This document shows, piece after piece, positions 15,842-24,773 of a stretch of DNA of 64,000 nucleotides. The stretch is taken from positions 558,001 through 622,000 of the forward strand of contig NZ_JAUSVO010000004.1 in assembly GCF_030814715.1 (NCBI RefSeq), read 5' to 3'. This DNA is from Kaistia dalseonensis (GTDB taxonomy: Bacteria; Pseudomonadota; Alphaproteobacteria; Rhizobiales; Kaistiaceae). A model generated the notes under the pieces. That model saw only the letters and a program-made list of their open reading frames with translations, searched no databases and was not told where the DNA came from. Every line of letters begins with the position of its first letter. Within the stretch, counting starts at the first letter, position 1. The position numbers and the translations under genes were made by a program.

Positions 15842-16393
15842 ATGCTCGGCATTGGCGAAAAGCTGCCCGAATTTTCCGTGACCGGCGTCAAGCCCGGTTT
15901 CAACAGCCACGAGGAGAATGGCGAGAGCGCCTTCGAGACCGTGACCGAGAAGAGCTTCCCGGGCAAGTGGAAGGTGATCTTCTTCTACCCGAAGGATTTC
16001 ACCTTCGTCTGCCCGACCGAGATCGCCGAATTCGCGCGTCTCGCTTCCGATTTCGAGGATCGCGACGCGGTTGTGCTCGGCGGTTCGACCGACAACGAGT
16101 TCGTGAAGCTCGCCTGGCGCCGCGACCACAAGGATCTGGACCGGCTGCCGATCTGGTCGTTCGCTGATACGAATGGCTCGCTCGTCGATGGCCTCGGCGT
16201 TCGTTCGCCCGACGGCGTCGCCTACCGCGTCACCTACATCGTCGACCCCGATGGCGTGATCCAGCACTCCTATGCGACCAACCTCAATGTCGGCCGCAAT
16301 CCGAAGGACACGCTCCGCGTCCTCGACGCGCTGCAGACGGACGAACTGTGCGCCTGCAACCGTGAAGTCGGCGGCGCCACGCTGGCCGCCTAA
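15842..16393 (+). CDS. ahpC: Alkyl hydroperoxide reductase AhpC (peroxiredoxin)
   Basis: This 183-residue peroxiredoxin has the peroxidatic Cys57 in FTFVCPTEI and two C-terminal cysteines, Cys170 and Cys172 (ELCACNR). That three-cysteine layout matches the mycobacterial-type AhpC that is reduced by AhpD rather than AhpF. The start is the ATG 15842 behind AGGAGAGATC. It reduces H2O2, organic peroxides and probably peroxynitrite. ahpD follows after a GC-rich hairpin, and oxyR is divergent. Confidence 0.94.
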   Translation: MLGIGEKLPEFSVTGVKPGFNSHEENGESAFETVTEKSFPGKWKVIFFYPKDFTFVCPTEIAEFARLASDFEDRDAVVLGGSTDNEFVKLAWRRDHKDLDRLPIWSFADTNGSLVDGLGVRSPDGVAYRVTYIVDPDGVIQHSYATNLNVGRNPKDTLRVLDALQTDELCACNREVGGATLAA

Positions 16394-16459
16394 GGCACTG
16401 GCCCTGTCGCCGCGCGGATCAATTCGCCCGCGACCAGGGCTCGAGCTTCTTGAGAACAG

Positions 16460-16479
16460 CCCCGGGATCGCTCCCGGGG
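16460..16479 (+). terminator. Hairpin between ahpC and ahpD
   Basis: CCCCGGG-atcgct-CCCGGGG forms a perfect seven-base GC stem with a six-base loop, followed by TTCATGTTT, a weak T-rich tail. In the 147-bp ahpC-ahpD gap it may act as a partial terminator, making more AhpC than AhpD, as peroxiredoxins are needed in excess. Confidence 0.55.
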
Positions 16480-16540
16480 TTCATGTTTGCGGGCCGCCGG
16501 TCCCCAAGCCCAACAATTCGCATTATCCGTCGAGGCCACA

Positions 16541-17068
16541 ATGTCGATCGAAACCCTGAAATCCCGTCTGCCCGATTTCGCCAAGGATGTGCGCCTCAAC
16601 CTGTCGTCGCTCGCATCCGACGAGACGCTGTCGCCGCAGCAGAAATACGGCCTGATGGTCGCCTGCGGCATTGCGAGCCGCAATCCCGAGGTCCGCGCCG
16701 CGCTGGTGGCCGAGGCAACGCCGCATCTGACGCCGGCAGCACTCGCCGCCGCCAAGTCGGCCGCCGCGATCATGGGCATGAACAATGTCTATTACCGCTT
16801 CACGCATCTGGTCACGAATAACGAGTACCGGACGCTGCCGGCCAAGCTGCGCATGAACGTCATCGGCAATCCCGGCGTCGACAAGGTCGATTTCGAGCTC
16901 TGGTCGCTGGCCGTCTCTGCCATCAATGGCTGCGGCATGTGCATGGATAGCCACGAGGCGGTCCTGAAGAAGGCTCAGGTGCCGACCGAGATCGTGCAGA
17001 CGGCCGTGCGTTTCGCGGCCATCATCCAGTCGGCTGCGATCGGCCTGGAAGCTGCCGAAGCCGCTTGA
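16541..17068 (+). CDS. ahpD: Alkylhydroperoxidase AhpD
   Basis: This 175-residue protein has the CxxC reductase site Cys131-Gly-Met-Cys134 ([14 protein letters not shown]) with His138 after it, a constant offset of one from the mycobacterial AhpD residues Cys130, Cys133 and His137. AhpD passes electrons from a lipoylated donor to AhpC. The start is the ATG at 16541 ([10 protein letters not shown]); an upstream in-frame stretch is non-conserved in character. It is co-directional with ahpC. Confidence 0.93.
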   Translation: MSIETLKSRLPDFAKDVRLNLSSLASDETLSPQQKYGLMVACGIASRNPEVRAALVAEATPHLTPAALAAAKSAAAIMGMNNVYYRFTHLVTNNEYRTLPAKLRMNVIGNPGVDKVDFELWSLAVSAINGCGMCMDSHEAVLKKAQVPTEIVQTAVRFAAIIQSAAIGLEAAEAA

Positions 17069-17119
17069 CGCTGCCCCGACAAACTGCGAACTCCGGCGTT
17101 CACCGCCGGAGCCTGCCAC

Positions 17120-18022
17120 GTGCCACCCTTCACGTCCCGACTGATCGAAACCGCCGATACGATCGAGGCCGTCCTCGATCGCCTATTGGCGCTGGAGCCG
17201 GCTCCCGGCGAGATTGCGCGGCCCGCTCGCCTGATCGAGGCGATGCGCTATGCGGCACTCGGTGGCGGCAAGCGGTTGCGCCCCGCTCTGGTGGTGGAGA
17301 CTGCGCTGCTCTTCGGACAGAGCGGCCCGGGCGTCCTCAGGACTGGCGCTGCGGTTGAGTGCCTGCATTGCTACAGCCTCGTCCACGATGACCTGCCGGC
17401 CATGGACGACGACGATTTGCGTCGCGGCAAGCCGACCGTTCACAGGGCTTTCGACGAGGCGACTGCGATCCTTGCCGGCGATGCGTTGTTGACGCTCGCC
17501 TTCGATATCCTGGCCGATCCGCAGACCGACGATGATCCGACGGTTCGTTCAGCGCTCGTGCTGGGGCTGGCGCGTGCGTCCGGGCTCGGCGGCATGGTCG
17601 GCGGGCAGATGCTCGATCTCGAGGCTGAACGCCTTTCGCCGGACGAGAATGGCATTCGCCGCCTGCAGGCGATGAAGACCGGCGCTCTGATCCGCTTTTC
17701 CTGCGAAGCCGGAGCCATTCTGGGCCGCGCCTCGGCGGACGAGCGCGAAGCGATCAACCATTTTGGCGCCGTCGCGGGTCTCGCCTTCCAACTCGCCGAC
17801 GATCTCCTCGATGTGACCGCCTCGGCCGAGGCCATGGGCAAGGCGACAGGCAAGGATGAGGCGCGCGGCAAGGGGACGCTGGTTTCACTCCATGGCGTGG
17901 ACGGCGTCCGCGCCATGCTTGATGAGCTCGTATCCGAGGCCGATTCGATCCTCGCCCCATTCGGCCCACGCGCCGAAAATCTGCGCCAGGCGGCCCGCTT
18001 CATCGCGGTTCGTCAGGTCTGA
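17120..18022 (+). CDS. ispA: Polyprenyl (farnesyl/geranylgeranyl) diphosphate synthase
   Basis: This 300-residue trans-prenyltransferase has GGGKRLRP, the first aspartate-rich motif in HDDLPAMDDDD with RRGKPT after it, and the second motif in QLADDLLDV. It condenses IPP with an allylic diphosphate; by length and motif context it is the IspA type (C15), but chain length cannot be fixed from sequence alone. Translation starts at a GTG (17120) behind CGGAG. It is convergent with the DUF1176 gene, 17 bp apart. Confidence 0.88.
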   Translation: MPPFTSRLIETADTIEAVLDRLLALEPAPGEIARPARLIEAMRYAALGGGKRLRPALVVETALLFGQSGPGVLRTGAAVECLHCYSLVHDDLPAMDDDDLRRGKPTVHRAFDEATAILAGDALLTLAFDILADPQTDDDPTVRSALVLGLARASGLGGMVGGQMLDLEAERLSPDENGIRRLQAMKTGALIRFSCEAGAILGRASADEREAINHFGAVAGLAFQLADDLLDVTASAEAMGKATGKDEARGKGTLVSLHGVDGVRAMLDELVSEADSILAPFGPRAENLRQAARFIAVRQV

Positions 18023-18039
18023 CCGACCGAATTCCGGCG

Positions 18040-19116
18040 CTATTCGATCCTGGCGCGGTAGAGCATCGGCCAATAGGTCGACGGCACGCCGTTGCAATCG
18101 TCGAGCGCCTGATAAGACAGCATGCGAAATACGCTGCCGTCCCAGACCCATTCGCCGATCGAGCCACAATCGCCGATGCCGCGCCCCTTGGCGAAGCTCG
18201 AAAGCTGCAGCGTCTTGGCGTCGAAATCCGGATTGACCAGCGAGCCACTCGACGCGTCATCCTGGATCGGCGCCGGCACGTCGAGGCTGATCGGCTTCAA
18301 CGGACCGCCATCCGTGGCGACGAAGAACGAATAGTCGTAATTATAGGCGCCGGCATCGCAGAAGAGGCCGTACAGGACCCGGTGGGCATCGAGCCGGCCA
18401 ATGATCGGGTCGATGGGGCTGTCGCCGACGGCGCCCGTGCAATCCTCGCCGAGCAGTTTCTTCTGGGCTGGAGCGGAGGGAGCCGCGGGCACGGCGCCTT
18501 CGACGGGTTTCGCAGCCTGAATGATCGGCATGGCTGGCGGCGGCGGAACGCTGGATGCCGGCTTTGGCCCTGACCGGATCAGCGCGGTGACGGTGCCGAG
18601 CCGCTCCTGCGCTTCGTCGATCCAGAGCAGGGCGCCTGTTGCGCCGGAGAGCGAGATCGTTGCCGTTTGCGTTGATGTCGCATCCTTCAATGTTGCCTTC
18701 AGGAAGCCTGCTTTGCGAAGCGCGGCAAGAAATGAGGGCACGGAGGCGGCAGGTATCGTGGCGGTCATCGCGCCGGCATCGCCCTCGCTCGCCGCAATCG
18801 GTTCGGCAAGACCAGCCGCCTTTGCATCGTCGAATGCGAGTTCGAAATTCGCATCCGTGGGGGCCGTATCGCTGGCGAGCGTCATGCCGATCAGGACCGT
18901 CGGGGCAGCATCCGCGGCGCCGTCACGGGCGATGGTGATCCAGGCGCCCAGAAGTTCCTCGTCGAGCGTCGTCGCATAGCCGAAGGCGGAGCAGTTGCGG
19001 AGATTGTCGCAATAGGCCGTCCAGTCGCGAACGGTCTTGCTGAGCGCCGGCTCGGCTTTGGCCGGCACGGGTGCAGTGAGGGCGAGCAGAAGCAGGCTGG
19101 CGGTCAAACGTCTCAT
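18040..19116 (-). CDS. Secreted DUF1176 protein
   Basis: This 358-residue protein has a Sec signal peptide (MRRLTASLLLLALTAPVPAKA). The mature part carries DUF1176 features: DWTAYCDNLRNCSAFGY near the start and an EWVWDGSVFRM stretch near the C terminus, with several cysteines likely paired in the periplasm. Members of this family have no established biochemical function. The start is the ATG 19116 behind AAGGGAG; an in-frame ATG 21 bases earlier is less well placed. Confidence 0.8.
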   Translation of the reverse strand: MRRLTASLLLLALTAPVPAKAEPALSKTVRDWTAYCDNLRNCSAFGYATTLDEELLGAWITIARDGAADAAPTVLIGMTLASDTAPTDANFELAFDDAKAAGLAEPIAASEGDAGAMTATIPAASVPSFLAALRKAGFLKATLKDATSTQTATISLSGATGALLWIDEAQERLGTVTALIRSGPKPASSVPPPPAMPIIQAAKPVEGAVPAAPSAPAQKKLLGEDCTGAVGDSPIDPIIGRLDAHRVLYGLFCDAGAYNYDYSFFVATDGGPLKPISLDVPAPIQDDASSGSLVNPDFDAKTLQLSSFAKGRGIGDCGSIGEWVWDGSVFRMLSYQALDDCNGVPSTYWPMLYRARIE

Positions 19117-19337
19117 CGATGGGCTCCCTTTCCCCAACGTCTAGCTTTGGGCATGCGCAGACGCGTTGATGTTGATCACAGGCTCGGCGCAGCCGAATTG
19201 GCGTTCTATCACGGCCGCACGCGAGATCGTCTTGTGGGCGACACGTCGCGCTCCTATCGCAATACGCAGCTAGGCTGTTGCTTTGATAGCGATTTCCGCG
19301 CCAATCTCTACCCAGCCTTCTCGAACGGGAGTTCCCC

Positions 19338-20837
19338 ATGTTTCCTACGCCGGTGCCCAAGCTCGTACCCAATACCTATGATTTCGAATCGAAACCGATG
19401 GTGAAGCCGACCGGCTTCCGGGAGTACGACGCGCGCTGGCTGTTCGGCGACGAGATCAACCTGATGGGCGTGCAGGCGCTCGGCATGGGGCTCGGTACGC
19501 TGCTGGGCGAGATGGGCATCAAGCGCGAGATCGTGACCGGCCACGATTTCCGTTCCTATTCGGCCTCGATCAAGCTTGCGCTCGTGACAGGACTGATGGC
19601 CGCCGGCGCCAAGGTGCACGATATCGGCCTCGCGGTCACGCCGATGGCCTATTTCGCGCAGTTCGAGCTCGACGTGCCGGCCGTCGCCATGGTCACCGCC
19701 TCCCATAACGAGAATGGCTGGACGGGCGTGAAGATGGGGGCCGCGCGTCCGCTCACCTTCGGACCCGACGAGATGAGCCGGCTGAAGGAGATCGTTCTGA
19801 CGGCGGCCTTCGACCTCTCCGGCGGCGGCTCCTACCAGTACCACGACAATTTCCCGGCCATCTACATGGCCGACATGACCAATCGTCCGAAGCTGAAGCG
19901 CCCGATCAAGGTAATCGCTGCCTGCGGCAACGGCACGGCCGGCGCTTTCGCGCCGAAGGCGCTCGAAATGATCGGCGCCGATGTGATCCCGCTCGATGCC
20001 GAACTGGATTTCACCTTCCCGCGCTACAATCCCAATCCCGAAGACATGAAGATGCTGCATGCGATTCGCGATGCAGTGCTGGAGCATGGCGCGGAGGTCG
20101 GTCTCGGCTTCGACGGTGACGGCGATCGTTGTGGCGTCGTCGACAATGAAGGCGAGGAGATCTTCGCCGACAAGGTCGGCGTGATGCTGGCGCGCGACCT
20201 GTCCGCGCTCTATCCGAACTCCACTTTCGTCGTCGACGTGAAGTCGACCGGCCTGTTCGCGACGGATCCGGTGCTGATCGCCAATGGCGTCAAGGCGGAT
20301 TACTGGAAGACCGGCCATTCCTACATCAAGCGGCGCGTCAACGCGCTGAACGCGCTCGCCGGCTTCGAGAAGTCGGGCCACTACTTCTTCAACAAGCCGA
20401 TCGGCCGCGGCTATGACGATGGCCTCGTTTCCGCGCTCGCGATCCTCGACATGCTCGATCGCAACCCCGGCAGGACCATGGCCGACCTCAAGAACGCCCT
20501 GCCGAAGACCTGGGGTTCGCCCACCATGTCGCCGCATTGCGACGACGAGAAGAAGTATGGCGTGATCGACAAGGTGGTGGCGCGCTTCGAGGAGATGCGG
20601 GCCAAGGGCGAAACCGTCGCCGGCCAGAAGATCATCGACCTGATCACCGTGAACGGCGTGCGCGTCGTCAACGAGGACGGCACATGGGGCCTCGTTCGCG
20701 CCTCGTCGAACAAGCCCGAACTGGTCGTCGTGGTCGAGAGCCCGGTTTCGGAAGCGCGCATGCGCGAAATGTTCCACGCCGTCGACGGGACGCTGCGCGA
20801 GAACCCCGAAGTCGGTGCCTATAACCAGACGATCTGA
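19338..20837 (+). CDS. Phosphomannomutase/phosphoglucomutase
   Basis: This 499-residue alpha-D-phosphohexomutase has four domains: the phosphoserine loop TASHNENGWTGVKMG (about residue 120), the Mg2+ loop FDGDGDRCG (about 257), the sugar-binding loop around EKSGHYFFN (about 345) and a C-terminal phosphate-binding part with RASSNKPELVV. It interconverts hexose 1- and 6-phosphates for surface polysaccharide precursors. Whether mannose or glucose is preferred is not clear from sequence. It is followed after 72 bp by galM, with which it may be co-expressed. Confidence 0.9.
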   Translation: MFPTPVPKLVPNTYDFESKPMVKPTGFREYDARWLFGDEINLMGVQALGMGLGTLLGEMGIKREIVTGHDFRSYSASIKLALVTGLMAAGAKVHDIGLAVTPMAYFAQFELDVPAVAMVTASHNENGWTGVKMGAARPLTFGPDEMSRLKEIVLTAAFDLSGGGSYQYHDNFPAIYMADMTNRPKLKRPIKVIAACGNGTAGAFAPKALEMIGADVIPLDAELDFTFPRYNPNPEDMKMLHAIRDAVLEHGAEVGLGFDGDGDRCGVVDNEGEEIFADKVGVMLARDLSALYPNSTFVVDVKSTGLFATDPVLIANGVKADYWKTGHSYIKRRVNALNALAGFEKSGHYFFNKPIGRGYDDGLVSALAILDMLDRNPGRTMADLKNALPKTWGSPTMSPHCDDEKKYGVIDKVVARFEEMRAKGETVAGQKIIDLITVNGVRVVNEDGTWGLVRASSNKPELVVVVESPVSEARMREMFHAVDGTLRENPEVGAYNQTI

Positions 20838-20856
20838 TCAGAAGCCGTTTGGCAGT

Positions 20857-20903
20857 GCGTCTCCGGCTGGTCTATCATCCTACAAAAGACCAGTTGGAGA
20901 CGC
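20857..20903 (+). promoter_or_regulatory. 17-bp hairpin burying the galM ribosome-binding site
   Basis: GCGTCTCCGGCTGGTCT (20857-20873) pairs over 17 positions with AGACCAGTTGGAGACGC (20887-20903), using two G-U wobbles, around a 13-base loop. The only good ribosome site for galM (GGAGA, 20896-20900) lies inside the 3' arm, six bases before the arm ends at 20903; the ATG is at 20910. It could limit translation, act as an attenuator for read-through from the mutase gene, or be a protein-binding dyad in DNA. Confidence 0.6.
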
Positions 20904-20909
20904 CCCGCC

Positions 20910-21917
20910 ATGACGACCCGCTCCTTCGGCACCTTGCCGGACGGCACGACGATCGACGCCATAACGATCGCCAATGACACGCTCAGCGCCCGGATCATCA
21001 CCTATGGCGCGGTGATCCAGGATATTCGCCTCGCGGGTATCGATCATCCGCTGGTGCTGGGCTTCGATACGATCGACGCCTATCTGCGCAATCCCAACTA
21101 TTTCGGCGCCGTAGCGGGCCGCTTCGCGAACCGCATCGCCGATGGTCGCTTCTCGATCGATGGCGAGAGCTTCCAGCTGGCGCAGAACGAGGGGCCCAAT
21201 CATCTCCATGGCGGCTTTGACGGGTTCGGCACGCGAGTCTGGTCGATCCTTGGGTCGGACGAGACCAGCGTGACGCTCGGCATTGTCGGCGCCGATGGCG
21301 AGAATGGCTATCCCGGCCGTGTTTCGGTCGAGCTGACCTATTCGATCGAGGCGCCGGCGACGCTCAGGACCTCGATCCGTGCCACGACGGACAAGGCGAC
21401 GATCGTCAACCTCGCCCAGCACAGCTATTTCAATCTCGATGGCGCCGGCACGATCCGCGACCACGTCCTGACCATCCCGGCCGAGACCTATCTTCCGATC
21501 GACGCCGGCAAGATTCCGACCGGAGAGTTCCGCCCGGTTGCCGGCACCCCGTTCGATTTCCGCGCCGGCCGCAAGGTCGATACGGGCGATGTGATCATCG
21601 ATACCTATGACCATAATTTCGTCGTCACGCATGCCAAGACCGAAGCGCCGCACCTCGTCGCGCGTCTCGTGTCGGAGAAGAGCGGCATCGCGATGGACGT
21701 TCTTTCGACCGAGCCCGGCGTGCAATTCTATGGCGGGCAGATGATCACCTCGCGTGATCTCGGCCTTAATGGCGAGGTCTACGGCGCCAATTCAGGCCTC
21801 TGCCTCGAGGCGCAGCTCTTCCCCGATGCGCCGAACCAACCCGGCTTCCCGAGCGCCGTTCTGCGTCCCGGCGAGACCTATCACCAGGAGACGCTGTTCG
21901 CCTTCTCACGCGTATGA
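20910..21917 (+). CDS. galM: Aldose 1-epimerase (galactose mutarotase)
   Basis: This 335-residue protein has the galactose-mutarotase fold: TYGAVIQDIRL near the N terminus, GRFANRIADGRF, the active-site His in QNEGPNHLHGG, a second His in LAQHSYFNLDG (about 173) and the C-terminal catalytic Glu in SGLCLEAQLFPDAPNQPGF. It interconverts alpha and beta aldoses in the cytosol or periplasm; no signal peptide is seen. The gene is preceded by a strong hairpin that covers its ribosome site. Confidence 0.92.
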   Translation: MTTRSFGTLPDGTTIDAITIANDTLSARIITYGAVIQDIRLAGIDHPLVLGFDTIDAYLRNPNYFGAVAGRFANRIADGRFSIDGESFQLAQNEGPNHLHGGFDGFGTRVWSILGSDETSVTLGIVGADGENGYPGRVSVELTYSIEAPATLRTSIRATTDKATIVNLAQHSYFNLDGAGTIRDHVLTIPAETYLPIDAGKIPTGEFRPVAGTPFDFRAGRKVDTGDVIIDTYDHNFVVTHAKTEAPHLVARLVSEKSGIAMDVLSTEPGVQFYGGQMITSRDLGLNGEVYGANSGLCLEAQLFPDAPNQPGFPSAVLRPGETYHQETLFAFSRV

Positions 21918-22035
21918 TCTGCACCACATTTCCTTGTCCGGATGGTGAACATTCCTCTTCCATTCCGGCGTGACGCGCACCATTCTCTGCGTTTCCTCTG
22001 GCTTGGGCCGGATTGATCCGGCGGAGTTGGCGTTC

Positions 22036-23292
22036 ATGAGTGGCAATCGTTCGACGCATATCCGGCTGACCTCGCATCCAGGCGCCGGCGCACCGGTTCG
22101 CTTCCCGATTCACTGGGGGGAGGCGGATCCGCGCAAGCGGGGGCCGGTGATCGGCTCGGTGTCGAACCCGGCCGATCGCAATGCGATCGGTACGCATGGC
22201 GGCTCCTATTCGCTCTATCGCGCGCTGGCCGTCTCCTCCGGCGCGCTCAATCCGATCCAGCGCCCGGACCTGCGCAACACCTCGCCGGTCACGGAGATCG
22301 GCCCGCATCCGCAATGGTCGACGCCGGGCAAGATCGTCTCGCTCGATCCGTTCGGCCATATGGCGGCGGACATCTTCTCGGACCTGATCGCCGAGGGTGT
22401 CGATATCCGCCCGTCCATCGCCATCACCAAGGCGCGGCTCACCATGGCCGAACTGCACGAGGCGATCCGGCTGAAGCGGATCCCGATTGATGGCGAGATC
22501 GTGCATGAAAATGGCGACGTCTCGGTCACCAAGGCGGCGATCGATCCGGTCTGGTACCTGCCCGGTATCGCCCAGCGGTTCAACGTTTCTGACGAGGCGC
22601 TGCGACGCACGCTGTTCGAGCAGACGGGTGGCATGTATCCCGAACTCGTGACGCGGCCCGATCTCGACGTGTTCCTGCCGCCGATCGGCGGCATCACGAT
22701 CTATATCTTCGGTGATCCGGCGGCACTCTCGGACCCGAAGCGCACGCTCGCCTGCCGCGTCCACGACGAATGCAACGGTTCCGACGTGTTCGGCTCCGAC
22801 ATCTGCACCTGCCGGCCCTATCTGATCCAGGGCATCGAGGAATCGGTCAAGGAAGCGCAGAAGGGCGGCGCCGGCCTCGTGGTCTATAACCGCAAGGAGG
22901 GGCGGGCGCTCGGCGAGGTCACGAAGTTCCTCGTCTATAACGCGCGCAAGCGCCAGGAAGGCGGCGATCAGGCCGCGACCTATTTCGAGCGCACCGAATG
23001 CGTTGCGGGCGTCCAGGATGCGCGCTTCCAGGAACTGATGCCGGATATCCTGCACTGGCTCGGCATCCAGCGGATCGACCGCTTCATCTCCATGTCGGAC
23101 ATGAAATATGACGCGATCACGCGCTCGGGCATCGAGATCGTCGAGCGGGTGCCGATCCCGGAGGAACTGATCCCGATCGATGCGCGCGTCGAGATGGACG
23201 CCAAGAAGGCGGCCGGCTATTTCAGCGCCGCCCCGCCGCCCACGGCCGAGGATCTGACCCGGACGGTCGGCCGGTCGCTGGAGAAATATTAG
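22036..23292 (+). CDS. urc1: URC1-type GTP cyclohydrolase II-like uracil catabolism protein
   Basis: This 418-residue protein consists of an N-terminal domain specific to the URC1/GCHII-like group (about 1-210) and a C-terminal GTP cyclohydrolase II-like domain. The zinc cysteines are kept: Cys246 (HDECNGSD), Cys257 and Cys259 (DICTCRP), with the 11 and 2 spacing of RibA. The catalytic-Tyr stretch is VVYNRKEGRALG. In the fungal URC pathway such a protein opens the pyrimidine ring of a uracil nucleotide rather than GTP. Start ATG 22036 lies behind GGAG; a GTG at 21970 has no ribosome site. The partner URC4 gene follows. Confidence 0.85.
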   Translation: MSGNRSTHIRLTSHPGAGAPVRFPIHWGEADPRKRGPVIGSVSNPADRNAIGTHGGSYSLYRALAVSSGALNPIQRPDLRNTSPVTEIGPHPQWSTPGKIVSLDPFGHMAADIFSDLIAEGVDIRPSIAITKARLTMAELHEAIRLKRIPIDGEIVHENGDVSVTKAAIDPVWYLPGIAQRFNVSDEALRRTLFEQTGGMYPELVTRPDLDVFLPPIGGITIYIFGDPAALSDPKRTLACRVHDECNGSDVFGSDICTCRPYLIQGIEESVKEAQKGGAGLVVYNRKEGRALGEVTKFLVYNARKRQEGGDQAATYFERTECVAGVQDARFQELMPDILHWLGIQRIDRFISMSDMKYDAITRSGIEIVERVPIPEELIPIDARVEMDAKKAAGYFSAAPPPTAEDLTRTVGRSLEKY

Positions 23293-23314
23293 GCGCTTCC
23301 CCCTTCTTTCTTTT

Positions 23315-23447
23315 CCCTCTCCCTTGTGGGGAGGGTCGGGGAGGGGGTACCGGCTCGGTGCGGAAAGCTCTTACTCCGGCCTGCCAAATATTCGGATGGG
23401 ACCGCGCTGGTACCCCCTCCCTAGCCCTCCCCACAAGGGGGGAGGGG
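23315..23447. repeat. Palindromic intergenic element between urc1 and urc4
   Basis: The arm from 23315 to 23351 (containing CCTTGTGGGGAGGG and GGGGAGGGGGTACC) is mirrored by 23409-23447 (GGTACCCCCTCCCTAG, CCCTCCCCACAAGGGG). The whole can fold into one long cruciform. It shares the core CTCCCCACAAGGGGGGAG with the array at 33237. It separates two genes of one pathway, so it may modulate urc4 expression. Type: rhizobial-style palindromic repeat, probably non-coding. Confidence 0.7.
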
Positions 23448-23503
23448 ATGGCACTGAGGTGAACCCGCCTCTCCCGCTAGATCTGCCTCGAACGGAGTTC
23501 GTC

Positions 23504-24724
23504 TTGGCCACAGCATCCTCTCTTCTCTCCGCCGCTGCCGTTCGCGAGCGGGCGCATCGCCTGCTTGATCTCGGCATTGACGGGAAGCTCGATCATTTCG
23601 CCGTGGATGTCAGCCGGCTCCCCGTCACTGCCGACTATGTCGTCGAGACGACGCGCGCCGCCTATCCCGACCTCGAAATTCCGTTCCATTCACGCTGGCG
23701 CCATTTCGAGGCAGGCAAGATCGATCGCTGGGGTGGTCTGGTCGATGCCGCCGGCATCACGGATCCGCTGGTCTTCGGCCGTGCCGCCTATGACCTTGCC
23801 ATCGTCAGCGTGCTGCTCGATGCTGGCGCCGGGCCGGCCTGGCATTATGACGAGGCGGTGAGCGGCGAGACCTTCGCACGCTCCGAGGGGCTGGGCGTCG
23901 CGAGCTTCGCCATGTTCGCCTCGGGCCTGTTCTCCATGGATCCCGCCGATCCGCTTCGTGCCGATGCGGCCGCGCTCGCTGTGCTGACGCCGGAAGAACT
24001 CGGCGACGGATTCCAGGTCTCGGAAGCCAATCCGATTGTCGGCCTCGAAGGACGCGCGGGGCTGCTGAATGCGCTTGGCCGCGCCGTGGCCGACCGGCCG
24101 GACATTTTCGGCGAGGATGAAGCGCGGCCGGGTGGCCTCTTCGACGCGGTGCTGGCACGCGCTGTCGACGGCAGGGTCGCAGCGCCCGTCATTCTCGAAC
24201 TGGTCCTCGAAGGCCTCGGCTCGATCTGGCCGAGCCGCATCGTGCTCGATGGCGTGGCGCTCGGCGATACCTGGCGGCATCGCAAGCTCGTGACCGATGA
24301 CACGACGAACCATCTCGTGCCGTTCCACAAGCTCTCGCAATGGCTGACCTATTCGCTGATCGAGCCGCTGATCTGGACCGGCGTCGAGGTCGTCGACATA
24401 GACGGGCTGACCGGCCTCCCCGAATACCGCAATGGCGGGCTCTTCATCGACATGGATGTCATCACGCCGAAGGATCCGACCGCCTTCGAGCGCGTCTGGA
24501 AGGCGGAAGATGAGTTCATCGTCGAATGGCGGGCGCTGACGGTCGCCTTGCTCGACAAGACCGCCGATCTCGTGCGCGAACGGCTCGGCATGGACAAGGT
24601 CTCGCTGCCGCTCGCCAAGGTGCTCGAAGGCGGCACCTGGGCATCCGGCCGGCGCATCGCGAAGACCAAGCGCGAAGGCGGCGGGCCGCCGCTCAAGATC
24701 GAAAGCGACGGCACGGTTTTCTGA
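23504..24724 (+). CDS. urc4: URC4/Urg3 family protein (DUF1688), uracil catabolism
   Basis: This 406-residue protein belongs to DUF1688, the URC4/urg3 family known from fungal uracil catabolism and from bacterial clusters with URC1. Typical stretches are SRWRHFEAGKIDRW, FGRAAYDLAIVSVLLDAGAG and NGGLFIDMDVI. In yeast, loss of URC4 leads to ribosylurea accumulation, so it probably acts on that compound and frees urea; the chemistry is unsettled. A TTG start at 23504, six bases after GGAG (23494-23497), is chosen; the longer upstream frame runs through the palindromic element and is unlikely. Confidence 0.83.
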   Translation: MATASSLLSAAAVRERAHRLLDLGIDGKLDHFAVDVSRLPVTADYVVETTRAAYPDLEIPFHSRWRHFEAGKIDRWGGLVDAAGITDPLVFGRAAYDLAIVSVLLDAGAGPAWHYDEAVSGETFARSEGLGVASFAMFASGLFSMDPADPLRADAAALAVLTPEELGDGFQVSEANPIVGLEGRAGLLNALGRAVADRPDIFGEDEARPGGLFDAVLARAVDGRVAAPVILELVLEGLGSIWPSRIVLDGVALGDTWRHRKLVTDDTTNHLVPFHKLSQWLTYSLIEPLIWTGVEVVDIDGLTGLPEYRNGGLFIDMDVITPKDPTAFERVWKAEDEFIVEWRALTVALLDKTADLVRERLGMDKVSLPLAKVLEGGTWASGRRIAKTKREGGGPPLKIESDGTVF

Positions 24725-24773
24725 ACCGCTGGGGATCGCTCTGCCAAGCTCCGGCCATGCCGGGGCTTGAGCT

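Noticed and set aside
22036-23292. Riboflavin-pathway GTP cyclohydrolase II (RibA)
   Set aside because: The extra N-terminal domain of about 210 residues and the DUF1688 neighbour point to URC1. No riboflavin genes are adjacent.
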